Positions 1 to 8,579 of a DNA stretch of 64,000 nt are shown here, piece by piece. Position 1 is the stretch's first letter, and each line of letters opens with the position of its first letter. Location of the stretch: positions 124,001-188,000 of the forward strand of contig NZ_JAKZGP010000001.1 in NCBI RefSeq assembly GCF_022549775.1, in the 5' to 3' direction. Position numbers and translations under genes: made by a program. The notes under the pieces were generated by a model. The model worked only from the letters and a program-made list of their open reading frames with translations, was not told where the DNA came from and searched no databases. The stretch is from Belliella filtrata (GTDB lineage: Bacteria; Bacteroidota; Bacteroidia; Cytophagales; Cyclobacteriaceae).

Positions 1-630
1 AGTGAAGTAGGCACATTGATGGACTTCACACTTTCTCAGCATCATGGCACTACTTTTATGTATGTGCTTCCTACTTCAGATAGAGAAGCACTTGTAGAGT
101 ATACCTTGTTTTCAAAAAAGGAGCTCAACAAGCAAGATTATCAGGTAGCACTAGATGCATATATCAAAGATAATATTGCCTTGAAATCCTACGAAATTAT
201 CCACAGAGAGTATGGAGTGATTCCAATGTCACTTGCAAATTTTCCCAAAACAATAGGAAGGGCGCAACGCATTATCAATATAGGGACAGCTGGTGGCCAC
301 ACCAAAGCTAGCTCTGGATATACCTTTCAGTTTGTACAGTCAAAAATTGAGCGTATCATAACCCAACTTGCACAAGGTAGATCACCACTTATCAAACTCA
401 CAATGAGAGAGAAAATGTTCGAATGGTACGATAGGGTACTAGTCGATGTGCTGTTGCAAGACAAAGTAAATGGAGAGTTTCTTTTCAGCAGCTTATTCAA
501 AAAAAATGATCCAGAGCGAATTTTAGCTTTCTTGGCAAATGAAAGTGGCTTCTGGGAAGAATTCAAAATTCGAAATAGTGTACCATTTTGGCCATTTTTC
601 ACATCAGGAATCAAGCACTTGATCAAATAA
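1..630 (+). CDS. lycopene cyclase family protein (3' part, truncated by window start)
   Basis: The reading frame is open to base 1 (SEVGTLMDF...), so this is the C-terminal part of a longer protein; the TTG at 16 and ATG at 19 are internal. Lycopene cyclases are FAD/NAD(P)H-binding flavoproteins that close the ionone rings of lycopene to give beta-carotene. The family is recognised from the run LMDF..SQHHGTTFMYVLP, then IPMSLANF, and IGTAGGHTKASSGYTF, the conserved C-terminal substrate/FAD region of the CrtY/CrtL type. The complete family protein is roughly 380-400 residues, so about half is missing to the left. No other carotenoid gene is visible in the window. The family call is firm; the exact product cannot be tested. 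Confidence 0.85.
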   Translation, partial: SEVGTLMDFTLSQHHGTTFMYVLPTSDREALVEYTLFSKKELNKQDYQVALDAYIKDNIALKSYEIIHREYGVIPMSLANFPKTIGRAQRIINIGTAGGHTKASSGYTFQFVQSKIERIITQLAQGRSPLIKLTMREKMFEWYDRVLVDVLLQDKVNGEFLFSSLFKKNDPERILAFLANESGFWEEFKIRNSVPFWPFFTSGIKHLIK

Positions 631-632
631 AA

Positions 633-658
633 CAAAAGAAGCACACTTTATTCTTTTG
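633..658 (+). terminator. hairpin after lycopene cyclase gene, weak terminator candidate
   Basis: CAAAAGAA at 633-640 and TTCTTTTG at 651-658 form a perfect 8-bp stem with a 10-nt loop, directly after the stop codon. The stem is AU-rich and no clean T run follows, so termination here is only possible. Confidence 0.3.
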
Positions 659-778
659 AATATCAAAACGATAGCGTAATTTTTTCAGATTGGTCAGTAT
701 TTTTTCTTCCAATGCATGGTAATCCTTCTATTAATTTTCTACCTTATTGGGAGCTAACAACCACTTAAATATCTACCT

Positions 779-2125
779 ATGCCAAGAGCCAAATCCAATA
801 AAGAACGTAAAATCTTTGTGCTGGATACATCTGTAATCATCTATGCACACAACAGCATCATGAACTTTGCTGAACATGATGTCGTCATCCCGATTACCGT
901 ATTGGAAGAGCTCGATCAGTTCAAAAAAGGAAATGATACCAAGAACTTCGAAGCAAGGGAATTTATCCGCATTCTAGACAATCTCTCCAAAGACAATATG
1001 ATCCATAACTGGACACCTTTGAATGGGAAAACGAAGGGTAATTTCCGGGTATTGATGAATCCTGACAATAGCCTAAACGCCAACGAAATATTTGGTGAAG
1101 AAAAGAATGATCATAAAATCCTCAATGCCGCACTTTACCTCAAGCAAACCGAAAAGGGAAGAAAGGTCATCTTGGTCAGCAAGGATATTAATCTCAGATT
1201 GAAAGCCAAATCTCTAGACATATTCGCAGAAGATTATGAAACAGGGAAGATCAAAAATATTGATGAGCTAGAAAATACGGGGAAATTTATCATTGATGAT
1301 ATCGCTCCAGAGATCATCAATGATTTCTACGAGAATAGAACCATGGATGCTAAGAAAATCTTTGGTAGAAAAAAGGTGAAATCTAATGGCTACTACATTC
1401 TGAAAAGTGAAAAAAATTCTGTTTTAGCCTACTTCAGTGCCGAAGAGAATACCATTGAGCGGGTAGACAAGCAGCTATTTTATAATATCAAACCAAAAAA
1501 TGCGGAACAGACTTTCGCTATGCATGCAATTCTCAATCCTAGGGTCAAGCTCGTGACAATACAGGGAGTAGCAGGTACAGGAAAGACACTTCTAGCCCTA
1601 GCAGGAGCGCTAGAGCAGCGTAGAGATTTCAAGCAGGTCTATCTGGCTAGACCTATTGTACCTTTGAGCAATAAAGATATTGGTTACTTGCCAGGTGACA
1701 TCAAGTCAAAGCTGAATCCTTACATGGAACCTCTATGGGACAATTTGAAATTTATCCAAAATCAATTCAAAGAAACAGATAAAGAATACCAAAAAATCAC
1801 AGAACTAGTCAATCAAGAAAAACTTGTAATTCAGCCTCTTGCCTATATAAGGGGTAGGTCTCTTTCAAATATCTTCTTCATCGTAGATGAAGCCCAGAAC
1901 CTTACACCACATGAAGTAAAAACTATCATCACTAGGGCAGGGGAAAACACCAAGATCATATTTACAGGAGATGTATATCAAATAGATACTCCCTATCTAG
2001 ATTCACAAAGTAATGGACTCTCTTACCTCATAGACAGGGTAAAAGATCATCCGCTATATGCTCACATCAAACTGGAAAAAGGAGAGCGATCCGAACTAGC
2101 AAACCTAGCCAATGAGTTACTCTAA
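779..2125 (+). CDS. PhoH family protein with N-terminal PIN domain
   Basis: 448 residues. Residues about 11-150 form a PIN domain (metal-dependent RNase fold) with acidic residues D16 (VLDTS), E44/E45 and D136 (SKDINLR). Residues about 240-448 form the PhoH ATPase domain with Walker A GVAGTGKT at 263-270 and Walker B VDEAQN at 369-374. PIN-PhoH (PhoH2/YlaK type) proteins are RNA helicase/ribonucleases in the cases studied; the target here is unknown. The ATG at 779 gives the family's usual N-terminus. The gene stands alone between the lycopene cyclase gene and an intrinsic terminator at 2162-2192. Domain calls are firm, the cellular role is inferred. Confidence 0.93.
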   Translation: MPRAKSNKERKIFVLDTSVIIYAHNSIMNFAEHDVVIPITVLEELDQFKKGNDTKNFEAREFIRILDNLSKDNMIHNWTPLNGKTKGNFRVLMNPDNSLNANEIFGEEKNDHKILNAALYLKQTEKGRKVILVSKDINLRLKAKSLDIFAEDYETGKIKNIDELENTGKFIIDDIAPEIINDFYENRTMDAKKIFGRKKVKSNGYYILKSEKNSVLAYFSAEENTIERVDKQLFYNIKPKNAEQTFAMHAILNPRVKLVTIQGVAGTGKTLLALAGALEQRRDFKQVYLARPIVPLSNKDIGYLPGDIKSKLNPYMEPLWDNLKFIQNQFKETDKEYQKITELVNQEKLVIQPLAYIRGRSLSNIFFIVDEAQNLTPHEVKTIITRAGENTKIIFTGDVYQIDTPYLDSQSNGLSYLIDRVKDHPLYAHIKLEKGERSELANLANELL

Positions 2126-2161
2126 TCATTGAAGTGCACTTATATCAGTTGACCTTTTTTG

Positions 2162-2192
2162 GCCCAGTGAAAAAATCGCTGGGCTTTTTTTT
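2162..2192 (+). terminator. intrinsic terminator of the PhoH gene
   Basis: GCCCAG at 2162-2167 pairs with CTGGGC at 2179-2184; the stem extends inward by about three pairs including one G-U, and eight T follow. It lies 37 bases after the stop codon. The remaining bases to 2401 hold no gene that I can see, only presumed promoter sequence for the next gene. Confidence 0.85.
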
Positions 2193-2401
2193 GATAATGA
2201 CGCAACTTACTTCTTCGAAATATTCTATCGAAAAATGTATCAAATTGAAAATATATTTGTTCGATACCGCACACCCCTTCAAATGACACAATCTGTTATT
2301 TATTGATTTACAGCCGATTACATTTTTGGTTCAGGTTTTGGCATATACCTATTGTCCAAACGACACAAGGACACAGGATTTAAAACGAAAAACAAAAAAA
2401 T

Positions 2402-2752
2402 ATGAAGACTTCAATCTTAACACAGAAAAATGTTTGTGCCTTCTTAGGCTTAGTTATGGCTATCATGATCGTATGGACTGCTAACGTTCAAGCCTCACCA
2501 TTGAAAGATGATGCAGCTACAGAAAAAACTGTTTTGACACCAAAGTCAAATGCTTCAGAGTCTCTGAATCTCGTGCTTGATTTACCTTCGCTAAAAACGG
2601 AGCCTACAGCTGTGTTGATCAACAAATATGGAGATGTAGTGGCAGAATTCTACGGTGATATGGAAGAGATCAAAGTAAAATTCAGTGGTCTATTTGAAAA
2701 GTGTGATTATATCACTTCCTCTGGTAAGCAATCGTTCTACCTGAAGCGCTAA
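2402..2752 (+). CDS. small exported protein of unknown function
   Basis: 116 residues. A positively charged start is followed by a hydrophobic segment (residues about 12-30, FLGLVMAIMIVWTANVQA) with a plausible signal-peptidase site after VQA-S, so the mature protein of about 85 residues is probably periplasmic. The mature part has LVLDLPSLKTEPTAVLINKYGDVVAEFYG, which looks like a small beta-rich domain. It is a single-gene unit ending in a strong terminator at 2791-2817. I do not recognise the family. Similar tiny exported proteins with one short conserved domain are common in Cytophagales, but the function is open. Confidence 0.7.
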   Translation: MKTSILTQKNVCAFLGLVMAIMIVWTANVQASPLKDDAATEKTVLTPKSNASESLNLVLDLPSLKTEPTAVLINKYGDVVAEFYGDMEEIKVKFSGLFEKCDYITSSGKQSFYLKR

Positions 2753-2790
2753 GAAATAAAAGAATTGTTTGGTTTAACGATAAAAAAGAA

Positions 2791-2817
2791 GGTGAGCGTT
2801 GCTCACCTTTTTTTTTT
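2791..2817 (+). terminator. intrinsic terminator of the small exported protein gene
   Basis: GGTGAGC at 2791-2797 and GCTCACC at 2801-2807 form a perfect 7-bp stem with a GTT loop, followed by ten T. It separates this gene from the convergent LytTR regulator gene. Confidence 0.92.
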
Positions 2818-2843
2818 ATATTTAATCGTACTACAAAGGACGA

Positions 2844-3599
2844 TTAACTTTCTGTAATGGTATTCAACTTTGCCAAAAAACTGTTGTAATACTGTCTACC
2901 GACTTGTACTACAGCACCAGTTTCTAAAGAAATCTCTTTGGTATTGAAACTTTCGATTTGGCCGAGCTGGACGATGAAGGATTTCTGAACTCTCAAGAAA
3001 AGATGCGCTGGAAGCTTCTCTTCCATATCTTTCATAGACTTTCTGATTGTATAGTTTCTATGCTTGGTGTATATCGTCACCATATTACCGTTGGCTTCTA
3101 CATAGAAGATATCGGTATAAGGTACTTTTTCATAAGAATTGTCAGCCTTGATATAAACAGCATCAGCTACCAAGTAAGGACTTTCATCTTTGGATTTGGT
3201 AGTAGCTGCATCAGATATTGGATTGACTCTTTTATTGTAAAGAACTATCTCTACTATAGCGTGAATATCATTGGTGTTGAAAGGCTTCACAATGAATCCT
3301 GCTGGATTTATTCTTTTAGCTCTTTCAATGATTGTAGGATCAGAGTATGACGTTACAAATACGAGTGGTGCATCGACCATTTGTTTAAGGATTTCCCCTA
3401 GCTCTATTCCGTCTTTATCTCCCTTAAGTTTGATATCCATGAAGATCATATCAGGTCTGTATTTCTTGATGATCTTAATGGCTTGGTTAGCTGAATTTGC
3501 TATATCGATATTGACGTAGCCGAGCAGCTCAAGTATTTCTTCTATATTCTCTGCAATATTAACATCGTCTTCGACGACTAGTATTCTTTCCTCTTTCAT
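2844..3599 (-). CDS. LytTR-family response regulator (orphan)
   Basis: 251 residues. Residues about 4-122 are a receiver domain with the acidic pocket E10/D11/D12, phospho-acceptor D55 in FMDIK, the conserved VTSYS switch Thr/Ser and K in IVKPF. Residues about 145-248 form a LytTR DNA-binding domain (VPYTDIFYVEANGNMVTIYT...ISLETGAVVQVGRQYYNSF). LytTR regulators bind paired short repeats upstream of target promoters. No kinase gene adjoins it; the kinase/regulator pair at 3743-5557 lies just upstream on the same strand but has its own LytTR regulator. Whether the two regulators share that kinase cannot be told from sequence. Confidence 0.93.
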   Translation of the reverse strand: MKEERILVVEDDVNIAENIEEILELLGYVNIDIANSANQAIKIIKKYRPDMIFMDIKLKGDKDGIELGEILKQMVDAPLVFVTSYSDPTIIERAKRINPAGFIVKPFNTNDIHAIVEIVLYNKRVNPISDAATTKSKDESPYLVADAVYIKADNSYEKVPYTDIFYVEANGNMVTIYTKHRNYTIRKSMKDMEEKLPAHLFLRVQKSFIVQLGQIESFNTKEISLETGAVVQVGRQYYNSFLAKLNTITES

Positions 3600-3742
3600 A
3601 TAAGTCTAAGGCAAACTTGGAGTGATTACTGTGAACAAATCAATTTTTCTGTATGCAAAATTAATTAATTTCTATATACAAAATCTAGATTTGATAATCA
3701 ATAGTTTTCCTTTTTTTCTACCACATTTGGGGAATTTTGAGC

Positions 3743-4480
3743 CTAAAGACTCATCATATCCTTAAATCTTGCCGCTTGACGCCTACTTACCTCAATTCTA
3801 TCTCCTCCTTTCAAAGTCACAACCAAGCCACCATTGAACCAAGGCTCAATAGCTTCTACCCAGCCAAGGTTAATGATATGTTTTCGGCTCGCTCTGAAGA
3901 ATGATTTTTCATCCAATTTCTCATCTAGGGCATTGAGAGATTTGTGAATCATCGGCTTATTAGAATCAAAATATACCTTGATATAATTTCCGTCTGATTC
4001 AAATAGCCTGACATTTTCCAATTTGACAAACCAGCACCTGTCTCCGTCTTTGACAAATACTTGATCGTTCAGAGTCAATTTCTTCTCACCTAAATCACTA
4101 TTATCAGTTCCAGATTTTTTCTCTTGCTCTTGTATTTTTTTCTGTAATCTCTCTACCGCTTCTCCCAATCTTTTTGGTTCTATTGGCTTTAGCAAGTAAT
4201 CCAATGCATTGACTTGAAATGCCTTGAGGGCATATTCATCATAAGCTGTCGTGAATATTACATGGGGTACATTGTCCAATTCTTCTAACAAATCAAACCC
4301 TGTCTTTTCTGGCATTTGAATATCCAAAAACACCACATCCGGGAGAAGGGTGTCAATTTTTTCTTTAGCATCATCTACATTATTTGCTTCTCCCACGATT
4401 TCTACGTGATCGTATTGGGATAGCAAATTGATCAGCTCCTTTCTTGCTAATCTTTCATCATCTATAACAAGTGCTCGCAT
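3743..4480 (-). CDS. LytTR-family response regulator partnered with LytS-like kinase
   Basis: 245 residues. Receiver domain at about 1-118 with D7/D8, phospho-acceptor D53 (FLDIQMP) and K in LLKPIEPK. A charged linker at about 118-135 (KKIQEQEKKSG) follows, then a LytTR DNA-binding domain (about 138-243, ending GGDRIEVSRRQAARFKDMM). It starts 12 bases downstream of the stop codon of the histidine kinase gene, so the two form an operon in kinase-regulator order, the usual arrangement for LytS/LytR-type pairs of Bacteroidota. Its target genes are not evident; uvrA upstream is unrelated. Confidence 0.94.
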   Translation of the reverse strand: MRALVIDDERLARKELINLLSQYDHVEIVGEANNVDDAKEKIDTLLPDVVFLDIQMPEKTGFDLLEELDNVPHVIFTTAYDEYALKAFQVNALDYLLKPIEPKRLGEAVERLQKKIQEQEKKSGTDNSDLGEKKLTLNDQVFVKDGDRCWFVKLENVRLFESDGNYIKVYFDSNKPMIHKSLNALDEKLDEKSFFRASRKHIINLGWVEAIEPWFNGGLVVTLKGGDRIEVSRRQAARFKDMMSL

Positions 4481-4492
4481 TACTTTGAAATT

Positions 4493-5557
4493 TTAACCTA
4501 ATGTAAGGCTTTGTTTTGGAATTTTTATTTCGGTGATAACAAAATCATCTCCTGAATTGAATATTTTGAAGGAAGACCTGCTCCCATAGATCAATTTTAA
4601 TCTTTGAATTGTATTGGAAATACCATTTCCCTCACCATTGCGCTTTTTGGTAAACGACTGAGATTTGAGTTGTCCACTATTTTTCACTTGAATATACAAA
4701 TCATCCGTCAAGCCTTCATAACACTTGACTACGATCAGTCCACCTTGTACTCGATTGGAAATACCATGCTTGATAGCATTCTCGACTATGGTCTGTAGCA
4801 TCATGGGTGGAATTCTATAGCTGAAAGCCTCTGGCTCAATATCATATTGTACAGTTAGTCTTTCCTCAAAGCGAATCATCTCTAAGTTAAGGTAATCCTT
4901 GACTGTATTGATTTCTTTTTCAAAATCAATCACCCGCTTTTTGTCCATCATTAACGAAAATCGTAAGATATTAGAAAGCTGCGTGATTGCTGACTTTGCC
5001 TTATTTGGATCCTCGTCTACCAAAGCCCTCACACTATTGAGCGCATTGAAAATAAAATGAGGATTAAGTTGCGATTTTAAGTGATTAAGTTGTATTTCAT
5101 TGATTTTGGCTTCATACTTCAAAGATTGATTATAATTGTCCAAAAAGTGAAAAATGAAATACAACATGGCCCATAATGCATAGAATAAAAAACTGACGAA
5201 GACATTTGCAGCCAATACCAATGGACTCAAATCCTCATTTAAAATGAGAATGTCGTAGGCAAGGTTGATAAGAATCTGCGCTATCGTATTCGACAGGCCC
5301 AAGATGAGCAAAGCAATGAATGTATTCCAAAGTAGCTGATTGAAACTTTTATTGAACCAATGGTACTTCTTGATCACATACCTCAATACATGTGTAGAAA
5401 TCAAATAGTACAAGGCTAAAGAAAAATAGGCGCCAACTTGTACAGAGGAAATTCCCCTGCCTAAGGATACAAAGAAAAGGTTGATCAGCGCAAAGCCCAT
5501 CCAACCTAATAATTGTAAAATCCAATATAACTTGATCCTATTCATTGTATAGCTCAA
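4493..5557 (-). CDS. LytS-like sensor histidine kinase (His_kinase family)
   Basis: 354 residues. Four hydrophobic segments (about 10-32, 43-62, 77-100, 115-137) form a membrane anchor without a large extracellular sensor domain. A short coiled linker leads to the phospho-acceptor box with H167 in NPHFIFNALNS (from 165). The ATPase domain has the N box IVENAIKHG (N260) and a glycine-rich NGEGNGISNTIQRL box. This is the LytS/YehU-type kinase family, which phosphorylates LytTR regulators; the partner is the next gene downstream. With so little exposed sequence, the stimulus is probably membrane-derived, which is inference. Confidence 0.93.
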   Translation of the reverse strand: MSYTMNRIKLYWILQLLGWMGFALINLFFVSLGRGISSVQVGAYFSLALYYLISTHVLRYVIKKYHWFNKSFNQLLWNTFIALLILGLSNTIAQILINLAYDILILNEDLSPLVLAANVFVSFLFYALWAMLYFIFHFLDNYNQSLKYEAKINEIQLNHLKSQLNPHFIFNALNSVRALVDEDPNKAKSAITQLSNILRFSLMMDKKRVIDFEKEINTVKDYLNLEMIRFEERLTVQYDIEPEAFSYRIPPMMLQTIVENAIKHGISNRVQGGLIVVKCYEGLTDDLYIQVKNSGQLKSQSFTKKRNGEGNGISNTIQRLKLIYGSRSSFKIFNSGDDFVITEIKIPKQSLTLG

Positions 5558-5631
5558 AGATAATCATCTCACTAAAAGCAACTTTGGCTATTGTGCCAAA
5601 AGGCATATAGCTTGTGTCAAAAGCTTCATGT

Positions 5632-8460
5632 TTATTTTAGTTCTTCTTTCAAGAACTTGGCAGTAAAGCTTCGTTTACTTTTGGCTACCTGCTCCGGAGT
5701 ACCTTCAGCAATGATTTGCCCTCCCTTTTCTCCTCCTTCAGGACCAAGGTCTATGATGTGATCAGCTACTTTGATAATGTCCAAATTGTGCTCAATGATT
5801 AATACTGTATTTCCCTTATCTACAAGCTTTTGAAGTACCTGAAGCAAAAGGTCAATATCCTGAAAGTGAAGTCCAGTGCTTGGCTCATCTAGGATGTAAA
5901 AAGTTTTGCCAGTGTCTTTCTTAGACAGTTCAGTGGCCAATTTCACACGTTGGGCTTCACCTCCTGAAAGTGTCGTGGCATGCTGACCCAAAGTAATATA
6001 CCCAAGCCCAACTTCGTTCAGCGTTTGGATCTTTCTTAAGATTTTTGGTTGGAACTCAAAGAACTCTACTGCTTGCTCCACTGTCATGTCCAACACATCA
6101 GAAATGGATTTACCTTTGAACCTTACTTCTAATGTCTCTCTATTGTACCTTTTCCCTTTGCAGGTTTCACAAGGAACGTGGACATCTGGCAAGAAATCCA
6201 TTTCTACTAGCTTCATACCAGCACCCTCGCAGTCCTCACATCGTCCTCCTTTGACATTGAAACTAAATCTTCCAGGCTTATACCCTCTGATCTTAGCTTC
6301 TGGCAACTCTGTAAAAAGCGCCCTAATATCGGTAAAGACACCAGTATATGTTGCAGGATTTGACCGTGGAGTCCTTCCGATTGGGGATTGATCTACTTCT
6401 ATTACCTTGTCCAGATGCTCTAGTCCTTCGATAAGCTTGTGCTCCAAAGGCTCTCTTTTGGAATTATAGAAGTGAGTATTGAGGAGTGGAAAAAGTGTCT
6501 CATGAATCAGAGAGCTTTTCCCCGAACCAGATACACCAGTAACACTAATCATCTTACCTAAAGGAAGATGAAGGTCCACATTTTTGAGATTATGTCCTTT
6601 TGCACCTAATAAACTTAAAGTGTGTCCATTGCCTGTTCTTCTTTTCTTAGGAATTTGAATCTTAAGCTCGTTTGCCAGGTATTTGGCCGTGATGCTTTTT
6701 TGATTGAGAAATTCTTGCGGGTTTCCTGCGGCTACTATCTGACCTCCATGCCTTCCTGCTCCTGGGCCTATATCTACTACAAAGTCTGCTTCTAGCATCA
6801 TGTCTTTGTCGTGCTCTACCACAATCACAGAGTTACCCAAATCTCTCAAATCTTGAAGTGCTTTGATCAATTTGACATTATCTCTTTGATGAAGACCAAT
6901 GCTCGGTTCATCTAAAATATAAAGGACACCGACCAACTGTGTGCCTATTTGCGTAGCTAGCCTGATTCGCTGCGCTTCTCCTCCAGAAAGTGACCGAAGT
7001 GGTCTATTAAGCGATAAGTAGTCAAGCCCAATATCTAATAAAAAGCCTATTCTTTTTCTGATTTCTTTCAGTACTTCTTTGCCAATCAGTAGCTGTCTCT
7101 CGGACATGTTTGACTCTACACCATCAAACCATGCTCCAAGGGTAGCAATATCCATGATCGCCAATTCTCCAATATGTTTATCAGCAATCCTGAAATGAAG
7201 CGCTTCCTTTTTCAACCTATAACCATCACAGTCTGGGCATACCTTGGTGCTTGTAAATTCACTCACCCACTGTTGTATTTTATCTGAACTACCTTCTTGC
7301 TGTTTTGTCAAGAAATTAATAATTCCTTCAAAAGTTGTCGTCCACTTAGTGCCTGGGTACTTTACAGAGTCTACTTCAACTTCTTGCTTATCGCCATACA
7401 AAAGTACATTGACCACTTCTTCAGGAAGCTTTTTTATAGGAGTGGTGATGCTGCATTTGTATGCCTTGAGGATCGCATCAATCTTCTTGAATATCCAAAT
7501 ATCTCTAAATTCGCCCAGAGGAGCTATACCTCCTCGGCTTATGCTTAGACTCGGGTCAGGAATGATGTTTTCTTTGGTGATCTCCTCAATTATACCAAGT
7601 CCATTACACGAAGGACATGCTCCATAAGGACTATTGAATGAAAAAGTGTTCGGCGCTGGCTCATCATAGGAAAGACCTGTTGTAGGATCCATCAAATATT
7701 TTGAAAAGTGATGTATCTCTCCAGCTTCATCTCTTAGCATGAGTACACCTTTCCCATGCTGAAGCGCAGTTTTGAGGGATTGAGTAATTCGGTATCTATC
7801 AGACTCCTCTGCTACTATCCTGTCAATTACGATTTCTATGTCGTGAATTTTGTACCTGTCTACTTGCATTTTAGGCACCATATCCATCACCACACCATCT
7901 ATTCGCACCTTTGAGAATCCCATTTTTCGGATTTGCTCAAAAAGCTCACGATAATGCCCTTTTCTTCCTTTCACAACAGGAGCAAGGATAAAAAGTTTTT
8001 TGCCTTGAAAATTGCTGAATAATTGCTCTATGATTTGATCCTCTGTCTGACGGATCATTTTGTGACCTGACAAATACGAGAATGCCTCCCCAGCTCGTGC
8101 ATAGAGCAACCTCATAAAATCATAAATTTCGGTTACTGTGCCTACAGTGGATCGCGGATTCTTAGATGTAGTCTTTTGCTCAATAGAAATCACTGGTGAT
8201 AGCCCATTGATTTTGTCAACATCTGGCCTCTCCATTCCTCCCAAAAAAGACCTGGCATAGGCTGAAAAACTCTCCATGTACCTCCTTTGACCTTCGGCAT
8301 AAATGGTGTCGAATGCCAAGGAGCTTTTTCCACTTCCGCTAAGACCTGTGATCACTACAAGCTTATTTCTTGGAATCTGAATGTCTACATTTTTCAGATT
8401 GTGCTCTCTAGCACCATATATTTCTATGAATTCTTGTTTTTCAGCGATTTTGTCAGTCAT
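5632..8460 (-). CDS. uvrA: excinuclease ABC subunit A
   Basis: 942 residues, the usual UvrA length. UvrA dimers find helix-distorting DNA lesions and load UvrB in nucleotide excision repair. There are two ABC ATPase modules. The first has Walker A GLSGSGKS at 39-46 and signature LSGGEAQRIRLA. The second has GVSGSGKSS and LSGGEAQRVKLA, each followed by ILDEPS. Zinc-binding clusters are visible as CPSCNGLG, CPDCDGY and the CEDCEGAG...CETCKGKRY pair. The insertion-domain text MDFLPDVHVPCETC is typical. The next gene on the left starts only 75 bases away. Its own promoter is not obvious. The call is certain. Confidence 0.98.
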   Translation of the reverse strand: MTDKIAEKQEFIEIYGAREHNLKNVDIQIPRNKLVVITGLSGSGKSSLAFDTIYAEGQRRYMESFSAYARSFLGGMERPDVDKINGLSPVISIEQKTTSKNPRSTVGTVTEIYDFMRLLYARAGEAFSYLSGHKMIRQTEDQIIEQLFSNFQGKKLFILAPVVKGRKGHYRELFEQIRKMGFSKVRIDGVVMDMVPKMQVDRYKIHDIEIVIDRIVAEESDRYRITQSLKTALQHGKGVLMLRDEAGEIHHFSKYLMDPTTGLSYDEPAPNTFSFNSPYGACPSCNGLGIIEEITKENIIPDPSLSISRGGIAPLGEFRDIWIFKKIDAILKAYKCSITTPIKKLPEEVVNVLLYGDKQEVEVDSVKYPGTKWTTTFEGIINFLTKQQEGSSDKIQQWVSEFTSTKVCPDCDGYRLKKEALHFRIADKHIGELAIMDIATLGAWFDGVESNMSERQLLIGKEVLKEIRKRIGFLLDIGLDYLSLNRPLRSLSGGEAQRIRLATQIGTQLVGVLYILDEPSIGLHQRDNVKLIKALQDLRDLGNSVIVVEHDKDMMLEADFVVDIGPGAGRHGGQIVAAGNPQEFLNQKSITAKYLANELKIQIPKKRRTGNGHTLSLLGAKGHNLKNVDLHLPLGKMISVTGVSGSGKSSLIHETLFPLLNTHFYNSKREPLEHKLIEGLEHLDKVIEVDQSPIGRTPRSNPATYTGVFTDIRALFTELPEAKIRGYKPGRFSFNVKGGRCEDCEGAGMKLVEMDFLPDVHVPCETCKGKRYNRETLEVRFKGKSISDVLDMTVEQAVEFFEFQPKILRKIQTLNEVGLGYITLGQHATTLSGGEAQRVKLATELSKKDTGKTFYILDEPSTGLHFQDIDLLLQVLQKLVDKGNTVLIIEHNLDIIKVADHIIDLGPEGGEKGGQIIAEGTPEQVAKSKRSFTAKFLKEELK

Positions 8461-8579
8461 GGAAAGGTAATCCTTTATGTATCAAGCTTGCAAAAATAGG
8501 GATTTAAATCTACTCATCCCAAAGTGATCTGAAAGTGAAGGCTATATTTTGAAAGGAAAAGTCTAGAAGTTACAAATCA

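Noticed and set aside
2958-3350. 130-codon plus-strand open frame over the LytTR regulator
   Set aside because: It is antisense to the LytTR and receiver domains and has no recognisable features.
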